This document shows positions 22,290-34,693 of a DNA stretch of 64,000 nt, piece after piece (within the stretch, counting starts at the first letter, position 1; each line of letters begins with the position of its first letter). Under the pieces are notes generated by a model. It was not told the DNA's origin, ran no database searches, and worked only from the letters and a program-made list of their open reading frames with translations. The position numbers and the translations under genes are program-made. This stretch comes from Ophioderma brevispina (lineage: Eukaryota; Echinodermata; Ophiuroidea; Amphilepidida; Ophiodermatidae), in the NCBI GenBank assembly GCA_023653785.1, contig JAMKCH010002982.1, forward strand, positions 1-64,000, read 5' to 3'.

Positions 22290-22690
22290 GGGATCAGGCT
22301 TGAACGATGTTTTGGCGGCCATTTTGGATTTATGCTAATTAGCCCACTTCCCGATGTCCGATTTGGCCGATTTTGGATATGATGTTCGTAGGACATACAC
22401 AAGATAATCAAAATACCTTCTGTTGCATTTTTGCTAGGTTTCATCCATAAGGTTTACTGGACTAAACTATGGGTCATATAAGTATTAGATCGAGTTGGAA
22501 CAATTTTCGTCCCTTTCTCCAATCAAACCTGAACTGCCTGCAGCTCCAACTTGGTTTGCAAAGCCTTTTATTATTAGGAAATGATTCCCACAGTATTTGC
22601 CACTTATTTCTAATATAGCTATTACCGAAAGCCTTTAATCTGTAAAGGGAATCTCACTGTTTGTTATATTCATATTAGGGCTTCGCTAAT
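22180..22690. repeat. Right arm of a large inverted repeat (pairs with 18380-18900)
   Basis: Contains GTTTTGGCGGCCATTTTGG, TAATTAGCCCACTT and GTCCGATTTGGCCGATTTTGG, the reverse complements of phrases in the left arm. See 18380-18900. Confidence 0.7.
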
Positions 22691-22838
22691 ACATCAACCT
22701 TTTCATTGCTTGAATACCAATATGGTCGTGGAATCCAATCTAAAACAACAGATTTATTCAATTGAGACATTGAACTGCATTTCGCGTTCTCGGCCTTTCG
22801 CGCTCGCTATATTAACAGAATATAAGCTTTGTGGGCCG

Positions 22839-23180
22839 CCCATGACCTTTGACCCTGGCACGTGACCTTTGATCTCATCAATCCTAGGGATCGCATGGTG
22901 CACCTATGACAATTTGGTTCCAATTGACTCAAGTTTTCAATTAGATCAATTTTTACGCCATTTTTCAACTTGACCTCAACATGACCTTTGACCTTTAACA
23001 TGAACCTTTGACCTCTTCACATGACTGAGGGATCCATTGTGCACCTATGACAGAAGTTTGGTTCCAATTGAAGTTAAACTTTTCAATTGAGGCAATTTAA
23101 AACAAACTTACCAATTGTGGACCACACTAACACACACTCCACACATCCACACATCCACACATACACCGCACAACGACCTT
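22839..23180 (+). mobile_element. LINE 3' UTR-like repeat, internally duplicated
   Basis: Two diverged units (about 22850-22950 and 22980-23095) share the order CATGACCTTTGACC, a GGGATC(G/C)AT(T)G block, GTGCACCTATGACA, TTTGGTTCCAATTGA and TTTTCAATT. They are followed by a CA-rich tail (CACACATCCACACATC). The same order occurs once at 45836-46040, and TGACCTTTGACC also follows the LINE ORF at 57262. The block is therefore read as LINE 3' UTR; no ORF is attached here. Confidence 0.6.
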
Positions 23181-24494
23181 GCTAGTGTCCTTCCAGCTAT
23201 AGCTGGCGGCAACCTCCAGCAATACAGGGATGATGACACTCTCTGCCTTTCAAAGCCATAAGAACAATATAATGATCAGTAAAATAATGATGACCTCTCA
23301 TTGAATTCAGCTATTCTAAGGTCAACTAAGGGCCTGCAATAATCGGCAGTGAAAATAGAAGCATTATCAGGTACACTAATCTTGGCGTTGATCCACCCGA
23401 CTTAAAGCTGCTGCAGCAGCATTTTCCAAACCTTAGACCCATCTGAATAAATATCTCGATTCTGATGATATTTATTCTAAATCATCAAATTTAGGCTTGA
23501 AAGATATGGTCATCAGTTAAACCCTTCTTATATTGACATAAAGGTCCAATATCAAGTTCAACAGTTGTCCAAGGAGACTAATGGGAAAACAAGATGCAAT
23601 GTTATCAGCATTGTCCACCTTTGAAAAACCCTCTTTTTTACGGGATGCCAAGATGGAAAGCATTAGGGTTTACTAGTATAGATATTGGTACATTTAGGCG
23701 AAAAAGTTCTCTCATGTGTTGGGATATCAGATTAAGTTGTAGAGCATATTGAAAGCTATTTTCCCATCTTCAGATGTACATGATGATTCATAAGCTTCAA
23801 CTATGTGACCGCCTCCGAACAAACCCAGGTACAAGTCGCATTAAGTGTTCCCTTTGATCAGAGCCAGTCAGAAATCTAAATCCCAAGTTCATTTCGGGTT
23901 AGCCTGCGCGGTCCGAGCCAGTGGTCGCCGGCATTAACACCGTCTATCGCCCTATTGTTTCCCATTATCAAAAGGTCCAGTAGCCCGCTTGTTTTCAATT
24001 AACGCTATCCAGCCCCCGTCGATTGAGGTTCCGGTTGGAACTAAAAGTTAAAACGAAGTGATTAACATGTAAATCATATAACGATGCATGCCCGATGTTT
24101 TTTTTTAATCTTCAGAGGGTTACAAATGTAAAGTATTCCATATTTTTTCTATTTAAGCACACATAAGTCTGAAGTAAAATTAATGTTACAAATTTTTTGA
24201 AAGAATCTTGTTTAAATGAAAACAATCAGCGTGACTCTTTTTTTAAAATTAAAATCACAAAAAGACAAAAGTTAAAAGTAAATAAAAAACATTTTAAATG
24301 ATATCTCTAAATAAAAACTTGTTTAAAATAATTGCTACTTTCTTTTTTGAATTAAAATCATAAAAAAAACAGATTTAAAAAAAAATGTTCTATCACCGTG
24401 CCATGTTGGAAGTTGATTGACAGCGCCACAAAACCACTCATGTAGTTATCCGGTGATTAAGCCTTGATAACTATTGCCTGGACCAACCGGCCTA
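23181..24494. other. Non-coding stretch with possible element ends
   Basis: No exon recognised. GTCGCCGGCATTAACACC (about 23937-23954) and GGTGTAACGCCGGTC (about 24507-24521) are near-inverted and may be the tips of a 0.6-kb element. 24080-24390 is extremely AT-rich. Confidence 0.35.
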
Positions 24495-25795
24495 CCGGGA
24501 ACCAATGGTGTAACGCCGGTCTTATCTCTTTAACAATACAAGCAAGTATGACTTAGTTGCCTTTATATTGTATAGACTAATCGCACTAGCCATTAGCCAA
24601 GTGTATGGATTAAATTTCGGGCAAAAAATGCTGTATCTCACATATATGCATTTTAAGCATTCATGCTTGAAGTAGACAAAAGACCGGAATGCTATAAGTG
24701 ACCTCAACTCTTTGTGGACAGTTGTCTGCCCCACTTTTTTGGTTGGGTGAATTTGGATAGCGGGGCCATAACAAATAAGGTCGGGAACCTACTGATTGAT
24801 TTCTAATGTGATTGACTGGTATTCACAACCAAGGGGGTAAACCCTTCAAACCAGTCTGTCCGTCTGGGCGTGCTGACATTTTGAATATTGCACGGCAATT
24901 AATATTTTGGGTGCTTGTATACCACATAATGTCAATTCGATAACAACCATCCGCCAAAATATCATTTGATGGATGTTGGGTGCTATTGGTGGTTAAATTT
25001 TGTCCTACCCATGGCCACACAACAATGAAGTGACACATCATCGTCTTGTTTAAATAACGCGCCTCAATGAATACATCTTTTCACCTAAGCCATTGCATTT
25101 ATGAGAAAAAGAGTTTCTGAGCATCCAATGATCCAGGTACACTGTTATTATACCTGGCCACCTCTAACACATTAATTGTATCATAACCAATTGTGTATAT
25201 GCAAGCGGCACCCACAGTTATGTGGAAGAGCGGAGGCAGCCATTGCTTTCTATTGTTGGTACGTACTGTTTTTCGATTTTTGTGTTCCGCAAAACATGCG
25301 AGACGACGAATTTCTAAAGATTACGTACCGTTTGTGCACTCTCTATCTTATAAGAACCTCTTTGTTCACAACAACTTTCATTGCAAAATTATGGGCTTTT
25401 GTCACTGTGACTTGTCCTGGTTTTGTAGGAGTAAGTCGGACCTACGGCCACTTTTACAGACCCAGGAACAAGTCGCAAGTGAAAAGCGCCCCTTTTTTTA
25501 CAATAAAAAGTTGTTTGTATACCAGTTAATCACAGCGAAATCATCAGTTTTTAGACCTTTTGTTATGCATCGTATTTAAATTCACCCAACTAAAGCGGGC
25601 AGACAACTGTCTACATATACATCCACTGTTAGCCATTCCAGTCTCTTTGTTGCTGCAAGATACCTACAGAGATGCAAAGCATGTGGATACAGCATTTTTT
25701 GTCCAACATAAATCCATCACTTGGCTGGTGAGATTATGTATATAGCAACTAAAGTTATAGTTGCTTTCATTGTTAAAGATGAATTAACTGGTATT
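24495..25795. repeat. Large palindromic element, about 1.3 kb
   Basis: The left arm (about 24495-24830) and the right arm (about 25505-25795) are diverged reverse complements. Pairs include CTTTAACAAT(A/G), GACTTAGTTGCC / AACTTTAGTTGCT, GCCAAGTG(T)ATGGATT, CAAAAAATGCTGTATC, GACAGTTGTCTGCCC and TTGGGTGAATTTA. The frames at 24522-24734 (minus) and 25560-25745 (plus) are mirror images of each other, which explains why both look open. A CCCAGG-ACAAGTCGC phrase occurs at 23829 and at 25459. Confidence 0.8.
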
Positions 25796-26655
25796 TGGAT
25801 ATTTCTGACATGGTCTGATCACATTAGGAAATACGTCACGCACTTGTTGCCTGGGTTGTATGGTGGGGTAACATATAATCTTGGCATATAGAGGTACAAA
25901 AAGCACCCAAGCATAATCAAAGACCTTGATTCTGGATAGATTTAAGCTTTTTCAACTTCTGGTTGGGCTTCTAGTCTGAGGGTGTAGTCACTTCCATATA
26001 TTTGCCCTGTAACATGCCCAAAATGATGTCAATTGAGACTGGTGTTACCTTAAATTCTCAATCTTAGGTTTTTTTTAATAGGTTGATTTTTAAGTGCATC
26101 TTTAATCACCATTGGAACCTCTTAAAGTTACTGTTCTGATTGCCTTTGGGACCCCCTGAGTTACCCAGAGTGGTAGATTTGATATCAGATGAACGGCTGT
26201 AGTTTTCTCATTGGTCGTTCTGAAATTTGAGCCCTCAAATACAAAATATGCCGTATTTATGGTTAACCATCAGTATTAGCACAGTATTGAATATGCTTTG
26301 CAATAAGCCATTACTGCTTCTTTCCATCAAATACAGCAAGTTTTTTTCCCACGGAACTTGCGGATGTGGCGTAATCAGTGCCTAGTTCTCGTTATCAAGT
26401 AGAGAACACACTAGACATAAATCAGAACAAGCACCTTTACAATCATGCACCTGAACAGTAACAATATGGACACATACCAGCACACAAGAACACCTTTTAT
26501 TACATATATTTTCATTAGATGTACACATACACAATAGAATAAAACACAATACTTTGCTATTAACCATTCCTATTCATAAGCTTTTCCATTTCAATATATT
26601 AACATGATATTAGGTAATATGTGAAATTCACACATACTGGATGGGGGGGGGGGGA
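25796..26655. other. Non-coding stretch
   Basis: No exon recognised. A run of 12 G with a GGGAGGGAG extension (26643-26660) directly adjoins the next MITE. Confidence 0.4.
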
Positions 26656-26800
26656 GGGAGTTCTCCGTAACCTGACCCTCTGAACATTTTTTCTGACACA
26701 CCTTTTATGATTTGGAAACCTAACTAATAAACATGCTCGTAGTTCTGTGAAGGATTTCCAATTCATAATGTGTCCGATGGGTCAGGTTTTAGAAACTCCC
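26656..26800. mobile_element. Palindromic MITE family 3, copy C
   Basis: Termini GGGAGTTCTCCGTAACCTGAC and GGTCAGGTTTTAGAAACTCCC. The most diverged of the four copies. Confidence 0.85.
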
Positions 26801-27220
26801 ATACAGGGGGCCTTTTCTGTCATGCGTAATAATTTCGGCAAACAGAACATTAACCCATCAAACTAGGACTCAGTGGCGGCTGCACAGTTTACATCTTTCC
26901 TGATACACCGAATTTATGAAAATATTGCTGCGCACTGAATTAAAAGATTGCGCTGACACTTTAATGTTAGGAGGAAATATCTATTATAATTGACAAAAAT
27001 CTTTCTTTTGGCATGCAACAAAAATGTCTCTCATTAATTAACACCACATGCCCTCATTGAATTTGCATTATTGCGACTGAGATAACCAAGTGACAAACTT
27101 ATCTCCCGTATACACTCATACATTGCTTAAAAAAATTGAAGTCTATAAATAAAAAAGAATCAAGTTGTCACTTCCTACAGTTTTCAGGCAAATTAATTTA
27201 AAATAATTGATTGCGATAGT

Positions 27221-27668
27221 ATAGATTCAACCCATCGTGGCACCGAAGGTGAAGTTTGGCAGCGTTGATTAGTTTGGGAATAGGAGGCAGAATATCTGGG
27301 CCCGATTCACCTGTTTCATGAACGAACTAAGATTTTCACAGAGTGCCAAAGACTTTTGTGGTCCTTGCGTATCAAAACAGGGCCGCAAGCAAAAATCATA
27401 ACATCAATCACCTGTTACATTGAATATCTTTGAATCAATACGAAAAATTTTTTTTAGTAAGGAATGTTTTTGAGAGTTAATGTAGCTATAAATTCATTTA
27501 CGTTATTGAATGCTTATCATTAAGCAAAGAATTGATTTTTTCTCTTCTATTCAATTACCTGTTCCAATAGATTTAGCATGGAAGTTTATTTCCACCCACA
27601 ACACATCCCTCTCATTCAAAGCCAATACCTTCGGAAAGTACTAGAGGTGACCTATGGGTTGAATCTAT
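27221..27668. mobile_element. MITE with ATAGATTCAACCCAT termini
   Basis: Left end ATAGATTCAACCCATCGTGGCACC; right end GGTGACCTATGGGTTGAATCTAT. About 448 bp, AT-rich interior, no ORF. No second copy seen in the window. Confidence 0.7.
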
Positions 27669-27817
27669 TATAAGAGAGTTCGTTTCAGTATGTGTGATTG
27701 TTTGTGGACTATTTTTCTTGCTGGACCTCTCCATTAATATACAGCTCTTAATATGGGGTTTAATGTAATAGTTTTCTTTGAGAGACGGGCTAAGATTTTT
27801 TCAAATCAATTTAAAGG

Positions 27818-28100
27818 GGCATTAGTGATCCACGCTTTAAACCACAATTTCAGACCAGAGATTTTTAAATCAGACAACTTATTCATGCAGTGTCAAGCGG
27901 CCTTTAGTGCAATAGCTGCATGGCTACATCTGTGTGCTTGCCTGTATTATGATAACTCGATTATCTTCCTTGAGTCTGGTGGTCTACAATGTGTTTCTTC
28001 ATGTGACTGTGTTGCCTGAGAACCATTTCAAGAGCCACTGACCATAGACTTGGCATAATAGTATTTGATGGGAAATTTTCTGACAAATGGCAGCTATTAC
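27818..28100. repeat. Diverged copy of the hairpin element at 6.85-7.06 kb
   Basis: Shares GCAATAGCTGC, GATAACTC, CTTCCTTGAGTC, TTGCCTGA(A)GAACCATTTCAAG, ACTTGGCATA(G/A)TAGTAT and TTGATGGGAA with 6880-7060 in the same order. The 28-bp stem is not preserved here. Confidence 0.7.
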
Positions 28101-29013
28101 ACGTACAGCTATTCACATGACATTGCCATTGTATTGTATTTGTGCCTAATCCCACAGATTAATTTGATCTTCTCTGCAAGTATGTCAATTTGTTCCGGTA
28201 TGGGCAGAAATTAACAAACTCGGCGGCCTTGGGGGCATACAATGGGATACAAACATTTGCTCATAACATAAAAATTGATAATCATGAAGTGATGAAATTC
28301 TGAGACGTCATTTTGGAAAGAGATCAAATTCTGATGCAAAAACCGAAGGTGCAAGCATCACAAAATGCATATTTTACACATTTAATGAGACGGAAAAAAT
28401 GAAATAAGTTCCAGAAAATTAAAACCACAAGAATTACATAAATATTAATGTCAAGGTAAATACAAACGTCGGGTTGAATACAATTAAAAGAATTCAAAAG
28501 ATAGAGCTGTATATTCTATGACAACAAAAAAATATGACATATGGATAAAATATGATAAATACAGTTGGATTCTACTTTGGTGAAAAAGTATAATGTGGAT
28601 TTACTCAAGTAGTTAAAATGACCTCATTATTATTACCTTTCAATGTCACATTTTCCCTTTTTGGTTTACTAACAAGAAGTACATATTACAAAGTGATCTA
28701 TCTTTTTCAAAAATTCACCCAAGATGAAAACGTTAATATCTGTTTATTGTTGCTTGCAGCTTAATCTCCAAACACTGATACAAAAAGAGAAGTTTCAAAG
28801 TGCGAGAATGAATAATAAGGCTTTCATACGAACGGGTGATCATTGACTTTGTGATTCGCTCGCCGTGTGTAGGACTTCAAACAACGATGCAAATGCATTA
28901 TAATGATTCACCAACTCTGACACACATCATCATGGTGTGCCTCGTCAAATAACATCACACACACACATTGCTTAAGCCACTCGGGCAAGAGACATTTGCC
29001 ATGTTGAATTCGC
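28101..29013. other. Non-coding stretch
   Basis: No exon recognised; a short (CA)n tract near 28960. AT-rich. Confidence 0.4.
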
Positions 29014-29017
29014 TTAA

Positions 29018-29369
29018 AGGCATATCAGTGATTTCTAAATCAGAAAAATCGAAAAAATCATCCAAAAATTAGATATTTCCCATACCTGTAACATGTATAT
29101 AGTATCCTAATTATCCTACAAGTGATAGGCCCAAAAGTAGCCTAATTAAAACAAAATTGGATATTTTAGTCATTACTGTCCAAAAGGACAGTACTACAAC
29201 AAGTATTGATAGGCGATTACATCTTTTAATACTGCCGTTTTTTAGTTTTCTATCAATTTTTCAGTTGGAAAAAATAGCTTAGGAGAATTTTAAAGACATA
29301 TGCTTCACTTTTCAGTATTCCTACAAATTTCAAATATTGTTACTCTTTTGAGTGAATCACTGAGGGTCT
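29018..29369. mobile_element. MITE family 6, copy 1 (TTAA-flanked)
   Basis: Left end AGGCATATCAGTGATTT, right end AATCACTGAGGGTCT, flanked by TTAA at 29014-29017 and 29370-29373. Interior phrases (AAAATC, CTACAAGTGATAGG, CCTAATTA, GTCATTACTGTCC) match the reverse complement of 58900-59050. Confidence 0.78.
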
Positions 29370-29530
29370 TTAATTTGATTCCGTAAATTTTATTACGGAA
29401 AACCTTAACTAAGATGTTATTGTACATGCACGTCTAATATTCAGAAAACAGCTGCACTGCCTTCTAAATCGATCACCTGCCCAGTGTGAAAAGCCTTAAT
29501 GCATACCCTTACACTATGAGCTAGTAAAAG

Positions 29531-29892
29531 CTCAATTCCCTTGGCACAGTTCAGTACCTTCCATTCAGCAGTGTATTTAGAAAATACACGCCCTGGTTTT
29601 TGGGTATGATATATGATACCCAGCTCACACAAGGTAAGTCAATGTATGTACAAGTACAACCCATTGAACTGTGTCCTTGGTGGATGAGCATAATTGTAAC
29701 TCATAGTGTTAGTACTATGAGTTACAATATACTCATGCACCAAGGTCACAGTTCAGTGGTTTGTACCATTACATGCACTGATGCAGATTGACCTTACATG
29801 TTCTGGGAATTACACATAACCCAAAAACCAGGGGGTGTATTTCAAAATACACTGGTGAGTGAAAGCTTCTGAACTGTGCCATCGGAATTGAG
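29531..29892. mobile_element. Palindromic element, 362 bp
   Basis: Outer ends CTCAATTCCCTTGGCACAGTTCAG and CTGAACTGTGCCATCGGAATTGAG. Inner pairs include GTGTATTTAGAAAATACACG / GGTGTATTTCAAAATACAC, CCCTGGTTTTTGGGT / ACCCAAAAACCAGGG and, at the fold centre, GTAACTCATAG / CTATGAGTTAC. A nested short palindrome sits in each arm. It also resembles 44165-44195 (GAACTGTGCCCATTGG). Confidence 0.85.
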
Positions 29893-31310
29893 ACTACTGG
29901 ACTCAACCACCCGTTGCTTGCCAATTCTGCCCGGCCTGGTTCATTCTGGTTGGAACCGCTTTTCTATTGTACAAGAGTTTTTGAAACTGCCCCAACCTAG
30001 ATGTCCTAGGACCCTTTTAGCTTTTTAATTCAAGTACTCCCATATCCTTGGATTTCTTTGGTTCTGCTTCTTTCAGTATATATCACTATGGAAAAAACTT
30101 GAAAAAGATTTTAAGGGTCCTACCTCGTAGGACTACTCTAACCATGATGCTGCCTACATCAAGACTGAACCAAATTTTGCATCAGGAAATTGCTGCAAGC
30201 TCACAAACATTTCTGCTTAATTCGGAAAATGCATACTTAAAACTTATGGCTACCATTTTATTCTTTGATATCAATACTAACAGATGTCCTCACAAGTACT
30301 CAGTCAGAAAATGTCCGAAAAATTCAGGAATTTGGGTCACAAATGAAAATGCACAACTGCGGCAATGTCCAACCATTTTTTTAAATTCCGATAGCACAAC
30401 TGTGTCCGACTGATTTGAGTTTTGGTTTTTAGCTGCTAGCTTTGGTACACCATTAGAAATTACTCTCAAGCAAGCTAAACCTTTTCTGTACTTTGGTAGT
30501 CATAACTTTCAATCATAAATTAAGTCCAAATGGAGTGAAGTATTATTTGGTAGGTGTGCCATATAAGACACTCTTAAAACAATCTATCTTTGTCTTTGGT
30601 AACACCATGTTATGCTTTACAGAATAAAGCACACCACGCAAGCATAACAAGAGTACTGTAGACTCAAGTCTTACATGGAACACTTACCAATTTTTGGTTG
30701 GTTGCTATATTTAAGTTTAAAACTTTTCAAGGTCCAATATTACTTCCCAACTTTTTAAGGTTCAACAAAATGTTAATGCTACATAAAATGTTATGATCCC
30801 AAAAATAAACCAACACAACCCATCAATAAAACAATGAATTACACCAGACCATTTCAGACAACTTAAAATGTACAGAAAAAATAAAAATACATAAAATTTA
30901 GTCATATCTAGGATACCACTATTTTTCCACTTATGACATGTGTGCTTCAAACACATTGTACATTCATTAAAGAGCTGGCATTTGTATATTTTGACTCATC
31001 AATGCCATTCCAGAAGCCACTATAATCATTCGCAAGAAGCACTTGAAGCTGTTGCAATAACACAGCCTTTCTGTCATTCACATGGAGCACACGCTATATT
31101 TGATACAAGGTGTGCACAAAATATTGAACCTGTGTGTGAAGAAACATGGAATTCACATATATGATCAAAACAAAACCCATTTCAAGTTTCCTGCACACAA
31201 CTTCTAAATATCTCTACTGCATCCTCTGAAAATTGTGCCTGAATATAAAAACAGTGCCTCAGCACATATTGAAAATAATATTTTACTGGATTGTGGTCTA
31301 ACCTTAATTG
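29893..31310. other. Non-coding stretch
   Basis: Contains an unrecognised 121-codon frame (30048-30413) without motifs; nothing else recognised. CATACTTTT-type AT-rich sequence predominates. Confidence 0.35.
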
Positions 31311-31866
31311 GCCCAATACCATTTGTCAATTCTCAATTTGTCCAATTGCGGAACAATAAAATGGGAACTGGACAAAGAAGTGGCCCCAAAATGGGATTAG
31401 CCCAAATAGGATTGGACTAAAGGGGAATTGGAACCCCAAATGGAAATGGGACCAAATGGAAATTGGACCAAATGGAATTGCATCAAATGGGAATGGGATC
31501 AAGTGGTGAATGAACCAAATGGGAATTGGACCAAATGGGAATTGGTTCAAATGGGGAATTGAGTTCAACATGGGAATTGGTCCAAATGGGAATTGGACCA
31601 AATGGAAATGGGACCAAATGGAATTGGCCCAAAATAGAAATGGGACGAAATTGGAACAGGGGACAAAATGGAAATGGGACCAAATGGAAATGGGACCAAA
31701 TGGAAATGGGACCAAATGGAAATGGGACCAAATGGAAATGGGACCAAATGGAAATTGGACCAACATGGACATAGGACCAAATGGAAATTGGACAAATGGG
31801 AATTGGACCAAATGGAAATTGGAATAAAATGAGAATTGGACCAAATGGGATTATTGGAATCAAGTG
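31311..31866. repeat. 16-bp minisatellite (AAATGGAAATGGGACC)
   Basis: About 33 units of 16 bp. The core array 31670-31755 consists of near-identical AAATGGAAATGGGACC units; flanking units are AAATGGGAATTGGACC variants and grow more degenerate towards both edges. Because the unit has few stop codons in most frames, long frames appear on both strands (31326-31915). They are repeat artefacts. Confidence 0.95.
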
Positions 31867-33393
31867 GAAAGTTATCGGAACAATGATAGGTTACAAAAGA
31901 CTTGGGTGGCACCACAAAATACGTAGCTGAATCCCCAAGGCAGCTACTGCCTTTCTTAAGGTCCCTCTTCCTTCACTGCAGTGCTGCACGCCGCTTACCC
32001 CAAAATCGTTAGATAACAATTCACTTGCAGTATTACTGCAACGCCTTGCGATTACTGAAACGCAATGCAGTACTGCAACAAAGTTAACATTATTTAACTG
32101 GCGATGCAGCAAGATTCAGTGGGGTGCATGTCAGTGGTGCCAGTATGCCAATTTTCCTGCAATCCTTGGCAAGTTTACTGCAACGTACTGGCAACCTTGA
32201 CCTGCAGTAAATCGATTAGCATACCTGACAACATTGGAAAGTCAAAAAATCTTAATTATGAAAGGCAGAGCGGCATACGACAAGCACCATGGCACTCAAC
32301 ATGAGCAAATGGAGGGTCCAAGGGCCTGTCTTTGGGCCCTGATGGGGTCCAGGAGCCTGCCTTAGGGTGACTGAAGGGGCCAGGAGGGGCCGACGAAGGG
32401 GCCATGAACACCAAATTTGAAATTTTCTTGACTTTTAGACAATATTTTCTTTTGCAATAAATTAAAAAATTTATTAGTCAGATTTTTGTCAAAATCTTGG
32501 AAAATCTTATAAATTAAGATTAAATCGTACTAGTTGGAGGTATGGATTAGTGGAGTTGAAGCGGACGTGATGGAAATGCAGTTAAATTTTACTGCACAGA
32601 AAATGCAGTCAGTGGAAGTAAGAACGGACCTTTAGAGTATTTGCATTGGTTAACTCATTGTCATCGTCAATTAAGTAGCCAAATCTAAATAAGGAGATCC
32701 TAAAAAGACGAGCCCTCTTCAGCCCTACACCATCTTCTCATGGTGATGATTGGACTCAAAAAATCACATAGCCTTATTTTTAGCCAATAGGCAGTAGCTC
32801 TCGGGGGTTCAATGCCACCACACATTTTCATATTGGTTTATACTGTAGGCATTTCCTGCAAGCTCAAAAATTCCCTTAGAACCTTAATTATTTCAATAGA
32901 GCGTTATCTGCCAGTGACACGCAAGTCTATACACAGCTGGTTATTACACCAGTTATTACTATCAAGCAAAACACCAGGCATATATACATCATAAGTCAAG
33001 TATATACAAACACACTGTAATCCTATTAACCACTTGATTCCCCAAAAAAGCTTTGTTAGCAACCGCCCGCTACCCAAAGACATCATTTTACATTTTATAA
33101 GCATGTTTTTGATCACATGCTCACCTTTCGTGACACAAAGGTAACTTGATCGTAACTTGATCTATACTTCCCCTTTATAACTTTGCAAGTCACAGCAAGA
33201 TTTCTTCTAAATTTGGTTAGTCCTTCCCCACCTTACAGACCTTAAAATATAACTATTCTTTGATCTCATACATCACATACTTCTAATTCTAAGCCCCACC
33301 ATGAACCTACACCATGATTTACCCCTTCCTTACACACGATTTAAACCTTACTCTTGCTAATTTTAAGATTAAAACAAAACAATCACAAAGAAC
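31867..33393. other. Non-coding stretch with a MITE remnant
   Basis: Near 32560-32637, TGCAGT...GTAAGAACGGACCTTTA matches the right terminus of 33394-33559 and is probably a truncated relative. 32020-32215 is rich in TACTGCAA / TTGCAGTA phrases. No exon recognised. Confidence 0.4.
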
Positions 33394-33559
33394 AAAGGTC
33401 CATTCATACTTCACTGCAATCAATGAAAACCATCTCTGACTCAACACAGCAGCAACACAGTTCAAATTGCATTATGCTTCTGCTGTGTTGCGTCAGAGAT
33501 GGTTTTCATCGATTTTCACTGAAGTGTATTGGAGTGCCATGAAGTAAGAATGGACCTTT
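33394..33559. mobile_element. Palindromic MITE, 166 bp
   Basis: AAAGGTCCATTCATACTTCA at the left pairs with TGAAGTAAGAATGGACCTTT at the right. The inner pair AAAACCATCTCTGACTCAAC / GTTGCGTCAGAGATGGTTTT makes one long hairpin. Confidence 0.88.
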
Positions 33560-33740
33560 AAAAATAATAAAAACTTTATGTTTTAGGAATTACTGTGGCG
33601 TCATTAAGCTGTAAATCAGCATCATAACATCATAGAGGGGGCAGATATATCACTGGTACCTCTCCCGAATCAGAACTCCTAAATGCTTAGTATAATTCCT
33701 AATTGGATGAAGCACATTATACCCTGTCTACTCACACAGT

Positions 33741-33838
33741 TCATTTACAGTATTTTGAATATAGTAAATGGCAAATTCTTAAATGAACAGGAAAGTTTAC
33801 CATTTACATAGTTTAAATACTGAATGAATTATTATTTA
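33741..33838. repeat. Short inverted repeat, about 98 bp
   Basis: TTCATTTACAGTATTT at the left pairs loosely with AAATACTGAATGAA at the right, and TAGTAAATGG with CCATTTACATA. Probably a small palindromic element. Confidence 0.55.
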
Positions 33839-34611
33839 ATTTTGCATTGCTGGGCTCTCCTATATGAATGTTTTCTGAACGATGCTTCAACTACTTTCAT
33901 AATTCAAATACTCTGAATTATTACGACTACAATTTTTTGCCACTAGTGGGTTCCCTCTTAGGTTGTTGAATGAAGCTTCAAAGAGAGCCCCTTCCAATCA
34001 TAACTGTCAAAGTTGCAGTCAACATTAGACGACCAATCAGGCTCCTTAGGGCCGGCGTGACTTAATGGCCAAAAGCCGTTGTGCCAATGACATTTTCAAC
34101 CAATCGCAATTGCCATCAAGTCAAATGGCTGACTAATTGGTGGAAGTGGTATTGGCTAATTTTATGGATTGAAAATATAATCTATTATATACTTCATAAT
34201 AAATTTAAGATTTTGTTGTGTTTATTGGGTGATGAAACTCTATCACGTTCAACTAAGCAGCGAGAAATCGGCCGCCATCCGTTAAAATAGTACACTTAGC
34301 CACGCCCACCAGTAAATAGTTTCATTTCTCAAAAGTATATTGGCAGCTCAGAGGGGGGGTTACTATTTTACGGCGCTCTAATTAGCTTTAACTTTACTGC
34401 CGATGCGTAGCGCGTTCCACATTTGCACATAGGGGGATTGCTGCGGACTACCACATTCATTCACAGAGATGCAATGTTTAACGTGGAAATTAGGAATGAA
34501 TGCAAGTGCAAAAAATTCATTTTGTTCATTATTAACTAGAAATTATTAATGAGGAAGTATATAAAAACAAATTATACTGACTCTAATCGAGTCTCGGCTT
34601 TAAAATATGTT

Positions 34612-34693
34612 CCCTCGAGTGACTACGTTAGTGCGATTTTGCTTCTGGGCCTGGCACTCCTCAGAAAAATAGCACTAATATAGTCACTCGGGA
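34612..34693. repeat. Short inverted repeat, about 80 bp
   Basis: TCCCTCGAGTGACTACGTTAGTGC at the left pairs with GCACTAATATAGTCACTCGGGA at the right, with a loop of about 35 bases. Confidence 0.75.

Noticed and set aside
25176..25579. Overlapping 117- and 128-codon frames
   Set aside because: They lie inside the 1.3-kb palindromic element, in two registers at once, with no family motif.
30048..30413. 121-codon plus-strand frame
   Set aside because: No splice context, motif or neighbouring exon; length is within chance for this much DNA.
31326..31915. Frames of 105-172 codons on both strands
   Set aside because: They translate the 16-bp minisatellite; the peptides are pure repeat (PFGPISIWSH-type) and occur on both strands.
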